Assembly (NCBI GenBank): GCA_017463255.1
Contig: JAFTPP010000003.1
Location: 218,230-282,229, forward strand
Length of the DNA stretch: 64,000 nt
Direction of reading: 5' to 3'
Source of the DNA: Lachnospiraceae bacterium
GTDB lineage: Bacteria; Bacillota; Clostridia; Lachnospirales; Lachnospiraceae
Shown: piece by piece, positions 61,240 to 64,000 of the stretch
How positions within the stretch are numbered: the first letter of the stretch is position 1
Layout: every line of letters starts with the position of its first letter
Notes under the pieces: generated by a model
Told to the model about the DNA's origin: nothing
Seen by the model: the letters and a program-made list of their open reading frames with translations, nothing else
Database searches by the model: none
Made by a program: the position numbers and the translations under genes

Positions 61240-61267
61240 CGTCAAGGTATATCTTTTTTAATCCACA

Positions 61268-61305
61268 AAAAAACAGTGCCACACAATAGGTAGCACTGTT
61301 TTAAA
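61268..61305 (-). terminator. Terminator after the DUF402-HAD gene
   Basis: AACAGTGC pairs with GCACTGTT over eight bases; on the minus strand T7 follows. It closes the minus-strand gene upstream. Confidence 0.85.
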
Positions 61306-61307
61306 GT

Positions 61308-62327
61308 CTAGATAATCTCATTCATCAACCCACACACTTGAATGCAATTCTCATCCTGAAGTCCCTTAAGTGCATCTACAAAGACAAGATGTCTTTTTAT
61401 TTCTGTGTCCGAAGAATAATCATCACTGAAACAATCGTCAAGTATTGCATATTTTTTGATTTCAGGATGTTCCAACAGATATGCTCTTATCTCTTCCGTG
61501 CGATTCTTGTACGTAGACTCACATGTTGTCACATCAGATATCTCCACCCCATGGGACTTAAGTTTTTCCTCCAACTGTTTCCAATTGTCGCGCAGCATAT
61601 CCGTTGACCTTTCGCATTCTTTGCTGCCGTATCTCCAATCTGAGACAACCACAACCTTGGCTTTTGTTCTATGTACCAATTTCGCAAATCGTTCCAGAGC
61701 TTCAGGTATTAATTCCTGATAATAAAGATTGGAATGGAAAATATCCAAGACACCGTCAATATCCAGAAAAATGGTAAACGGATTCTGATTAATAATCTCC
61801 TCTGCCTTGTGCAAAATATTAAGACACCACTTCTCCGTTGCAGCAATATCTTGACAAAGGTCTTCCACAATACTGTCACCTTCCTGTAAAGCCGTCTCAT
61901 ATTGTTCTTTTGTCAATTCTCCGGAATGATAGGCATTATCTAATTCATCTTTATCATCAATCACAACATCTCCACTCGGTGTAAAAATAACATCCAAATA
62001 TTTGTCAATAAATGCTACAACCCCATCTTCATCAATTGTCACTTTATCAATTACATCTGTATACCACACTGATACACGCCGTTCTTCGGTGAACTTAGCT
62101 GTAATAGAGCGGCTTTTCCCCTCCGGTATCAATGTTAACCAGCACATACCTTTTCCTGCTACCGGAACCTTGCCGGATTTTGGATACTCCCAATAATAGT
62201 ACTTGCCGTCTGTCAAGTAATTGATTGCTACCCAACCGGTGTATATGTCGTTATCCATCCATAGTTGGTGGTATGGGAACCCTTGAAATCCCCATTTTAA
62301 TTCCCTTGTCAATCTTTTCTTTGTCAT
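61308..62327 (-). CDS. DUF402 domain fused to a HAD-like phosphatase domain
   Basis: A 339-residue fusion. Residues about 10-170 form a DUF402 domain (RRVSVWYTDVIDKVTI, DVIFTPSGDVVIDDKDELD, SGELTKEQYETAL), known from FAU-1-like and nucleotide-phosphatase proteins. Residues about 185-335 are HAD-like with FLDIDGVLD (nucleophile Asp), VVVSDWRYGS and LDDCFSDD, like HAD domains described in RNA-repair proteins. Both halves have links to RNA or nucleotide phosphates. The pairing suggests phosphate removal from an RNA or nucleotide; no activity is shown. Confidence 0.82.
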   Translation of the reverse strand: MTKKRLTRELKWGFQGFPYHQLWMDNDIYTGWVAINYLTDGKYYYWEYPKSGKVPVAGKGMCWLTLIPEGKSRSITAKFTEERRVSVWYTDVIDKVTIDEDGVVAFIDKYLDVIFTPSGDVVIDDKDELDNAYHSGELTKEQYETALQEGDSIVEDLCQDIAATEKWCLNILHKAEEIINQNPFTIFLDIDGVLDIFHSNLYYQELIPEALERFAKLVHRTKAKVVVVSDWRYGSKECERSTDMLRDNWKQLEEKLKSHGVEISDVTTCESTYKNRTEEIRAYLLEHPEIKKYAILDDCFSDDYSSDTEIKRHLVFVDALKGLQDENCIQVCGLMNEII

Positions 62328-62339
62328 GTTGTCCCCTTC

Positions 62340-62675
62340 TTAAATAGCTTTTAAAGTTTGCGCAAATATCTGTTTCAGAATATCATGTGGTATATCCTGT
62401 TTCAAATAGATTTGCACCATTCCCTTTGGTGTGATTTTATAGCCTGTCAATTCTTCCTTATATTGAAGTATTGCCTGTGCCTCCACATTAATATGGTCTT
62501 TAAACGGAATAAGTCTCACAAAAGAATCACCCACATAATAGCTTGGCAACTTCGCCCATAAGGTTTCTTCCAATTCGCATGGCACACTGTCAAAAATCAA
62601 TTGTCTCAAATCATTGTACATGTCGATAATTTCACTTGGATATTTTTCTATTAATTCTTTTACTTGTTCATTCAT
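62340..62675 (-). CDS. DUF1801/YdhG-like small protein
   Basis: A 111-residue protein from the ATG at 62675 (MNEQVKELIEKYP) with GGAGGGG upstream. The pattern EETLWAKLPSYYVGDSFVRLIPFKDHINVEA resembles DUF1801 proteins (Frataxin-like fold). Function unknown. It sits between the C39-like protein and the DUF402-HAD gene on one strand. Confidence 0.7.
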   Translation of the reverse strand: MNEQVKELIEKYPSEIIDMYNDLRQLIFDSVPCELEETLWAKLPSYYVGDSFVRLIPFKDHINVEAQAILQYKEELTGYKITPKGMVQIYLKQDIPHDILKQIFAQTLKAI

Positions 62676-62722
62676 TTGAGGCCCCTCCAACAAACTCATC
62701 ACTTCTTTCCTGTCTTAATTTA

Positions 62723-63079
62723 CTATTCATATATCGACAGAAAAGAAGTTATTTTTCCATATGTGTATTCTCCTTCAATTAAGCCAAATTCCGGATCATA
62801 ATATTTGCCATCATATAACAATGTCCAATGTGTATACCCTGCATTTGAATGAACAGTTAAAATAGAATACTGATGCGGGGCTGGATTTTTCTTTGAAATA
62901 CGGGTATTCCTTTCAGCATGGTTTATTTTATAGAAATCCAGTGCTTCTATCAGTTGACCTATACTCGTTGGCCCATCTGTTTTCATTGTCTGTATAACTT
63001 CTTCTATACTTTTTTCTGTAATCATGGCAATACATGCCTGACCGCATGTTGTATTTGTTGGCTGCATTACAAGTTTCAT
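62723..63079 (-). CDS. C39-like papain-fold cysteine protease domain, stand-alone
   Basis: A 118-residue protein from the ATG at 63079 (MKLVMQPTNTTCG) with GGAGG upstream. The catalytic Cys is in TTCGQACIAMI (about 10-20), His in GYTHWTLLYDGKYYDPEFG (about 83-101), with the Asp of DPE as third residue. This is the peptidase C39/BtrH-like fold in its smallest form. No signal peptide and no ABC exporter next to it, so it is probably not a classic bacteriocin leader peptidase. Role unknown. Confidence 0.75.
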   Translation of the reverse strand: MKLVMQPTNTTCGQACIAMITEKSIEEVIQTMKTDGPTSIGQLIEALDFYKINHAERNTRISKKNPAPHQYSILTVHSNAGYTHWTLLYDGKYYDPEFGLIEGEYTYGKITSFLSIYE

Positions 63080-63102
63080 AATAACCTCCATTCCGGCATG
63101 TT

Positions 63103-63843
63103 TTATTTTAAAGGAGTAAATAAATTAGCATATCCCACTGAATCAACATGAATGCATACTTCCATATATGTGGTATTGTCTTTTTCATATACATACTCAA
63201 AACATGATAAGTATTCGCCGTTTACATTTTCCTTGAATCCATTTGCCTTTAAGTACTCTAAAACCTTTTTATATGCATTTGGAATATATTCAAAGGCTCT
63301 TGAAAACGGGTCGCAAATCGTTATGCAAGCGTAATTGGCAGCTCCTTGACTCCCAATTTCCACACCGCCGCACTTGGGCTCAAATCCATCCGGTAATATA
63401 TATGCCGCCACATAGCCTCTTAACCCAAATCGATTTTGCTGTTCAGCCGACACAAACGGAAAATCCCATCCAATCTGTTTCGGCTTATAATCTGTAAAAT
63501 CATTTAACCCGCTCGCCTGCGCCCATCTTTCCATATAGGCATGCACATCATCTTCCGGATTGGGTGAAATGATAACATATCGTCCCATACGAAATCCGGG
63601 AATTTCTTTCACAGTTACCTCTGAATAAACGTCTTTTCGTTTATCCATATCTTCTTTTAACAGCTCATCCACCTTACAATGAAATATATTACCAATTTCA
63701 ATCAGTTTTGGTATTTCAGGATATGCCTGATTCATTTCCCATTTGGATATGGTTTGTCTTGAAACGGAAAGCCTCTCTGCAAGCTCCTCTTGCGTAATGT
63801 CATTTACCTTACGCAAATATTGTATATTGTCTCCTAAAGTCAT
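63103..63843 (-). CDS. XRE regulator with GyrI/AraC_E-like effector domain
   Basis: A 246-residue regulator from the ATG at 63843 (MTLGDNIQYLRK) with GGAGG eight bases upstream. XRE helix-turn-helix at about 2-60 (DITQEELAERLSVSRQTISKWE). Residues about 75-246 are a GyrI-like effector-binding domain (FRMGRYVIISPNPEDDVHAYMERW, RGYVAAYIL). The same effector fold is joined to AraC in the 58.8 kb gene, so two families of DNA-binding domain share it here. Confidence 0.87.
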   Translation of the reverse strand: MTLGDNIQYLRKVNDITQEELAERLSVSRQTISKWEMNQAYPEIPKLIEIGNIFHCKVDELLKEDMDKRKDVYSEVTVKEIPGFRMGRYVIISPNPEDDVHAYMERWAQASGLNDFTDYKPKQIGWDFPFVSAEQQNRFGLRGYVAAYILPDGFEPKCGGVEIGSQGAANYACITICDPFSRAFEYIPNAYKKVLEYLKANGFKENVNGEYLSCFEYVYEKDNTTYMEVCIHVDSVGYANLFTPLK

Positions 63844-63923
63844 ATTTAACACCTCCTGTTTCAAAGCATAGCAATAATATACTCATTATTGAACCAACTT
63901 AATGTTGCTATTATACCATTGCT

Positions 63924-63940
63924 TGCAACTACCGGTTGCA
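63924..63940. promoter_or_regulatory. Inverted repeat TGCAAC-N5-GTTGCA upstream of the XRE gene
   Basis: A perfect six-base inverted repeat 10 bases upstream (minus strand) of a TATAAT box at 63911-63916. It is placed to act as an operator for the XRE regulator. It also overlaps the stop codon of a possible upstream gene. Confidence 0.45.
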
Positions 63941-64000
63941 CACTTTCTTATGTATCAAATTATATTTCTTAGCATACTTAAGACAGTATTCTTCTGCCGA
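63929..64000 (-). CDS. Possible 3' end of an upstream gene
   Basis: A minus-strand frame enters from the right edge and reads SAEEYCLKYAKKYNLIHKK before stopping at 63929. Codon choice looks coding (Lys/Tyr-rich). Only 23 codons are visible, so the call is tentative. Confidence 0.35.
   Translation of the reverse strand, partial: SAEEYCLKYAKKYNLIHKKVCNR

Noticed and set aside
1..64000. tRNA, rRNA, prophage and insertion sequences
   Set aside because: I looked for tRNA-like T-loop sequences, rRNA, transposases, integrases and phage structural genes and saw none that I could support.

Overview
The window looks like the chromosome of a Gram-positive, motile, polysaccharide-degrading gut or rumen Clostridium relative, most likely Lachnospiraceae (Roseburia/Butyrivibrio/Agathobacter-like). 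The reasons are moderately low GC, strong GGAGG ribosome binding sites, lipoprotein mannanase and galactanase, GPH sugar transport, flagellin/FlaG genes and many GGDEF, MCP and AraC signalling genes. The species cannot be fixed from sequence alone.

Layout. 0-11.6 kb is a beta-mannan (galactomannan) utilisation locus. A secreted GH26 lipoprotein with a carbohydrate-binding module, an intracellular GH26, a GH2 beta-mannosidase and a GH36 alpha-galactosidase lie on the minus strand. A divergent AraC regulator with a ROK sugar kinase follows, then a cellobiose/mannobiose 2-epimerase. A YesL-type membrane protein is cut by the left edge. 11.7-18.7 kb is mostly housekeeping: phosphoesterase, YqeY, flagellin-like protein plus FlaG, NrnA-like DHH phosphoesterase, HolA, DegV, a nicotinamidase-like hydrolase. 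18.7-30.6 kb is a second sugar locus: GH2, GH36, GPH permease, a glycosyltransferase-like protein, another GH2, a TetR regulator and a chemoreceptor. Its promoter lies between two matching inverted repeats that look like TetR operators. 30.8-46 kb is a patchwork of small single genes (GGDEF, GNAT, PadR, HIT, PHP, alpha/beta hydrolase, DapB, Nudix, HAD, methyltransferases) with several unusual domain fusions and hairpin-rich gaps. 46-54 kb carries a MacB/FtsX-type ABC transporter behind a yybP-ykoY-like (manganese) riboswitch, lipid genes, MntP, an aldolase and a PAS-GGDEF protein. 54.3-58 kb is a galactan module (GH53 lipoprotein plus divergent AraC). 58-64 kb is a set of regulators and small enzymes.

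How it works together. The mannan genes describe a complete route: surface GH26 cuts mannan, oligosaccharides enter (transporter probably left of the window), GH36 removes galactose, GH26 and GH2 trim to mannobiose/mannose, the epimerase and kinase feed glycolysis. The GH53 lipoprotein plays the same outer role for beta-1,4-galactan.

The strongest candidate for an undescribed or poorly described system is at 40.8-41.8 kb. A DUF3800 gene is preceded by a compact RNA element of about 90 nt with its own sigma-A-like promoter, three hairpins (one closed by a GAAA loop) and a strong terminator, and before that by a previously untracked 44-codon gene. A second notable signal is a pair of related hairpin repeats at 4.6-4.9 kb whose stems differ by compensatory base changes.
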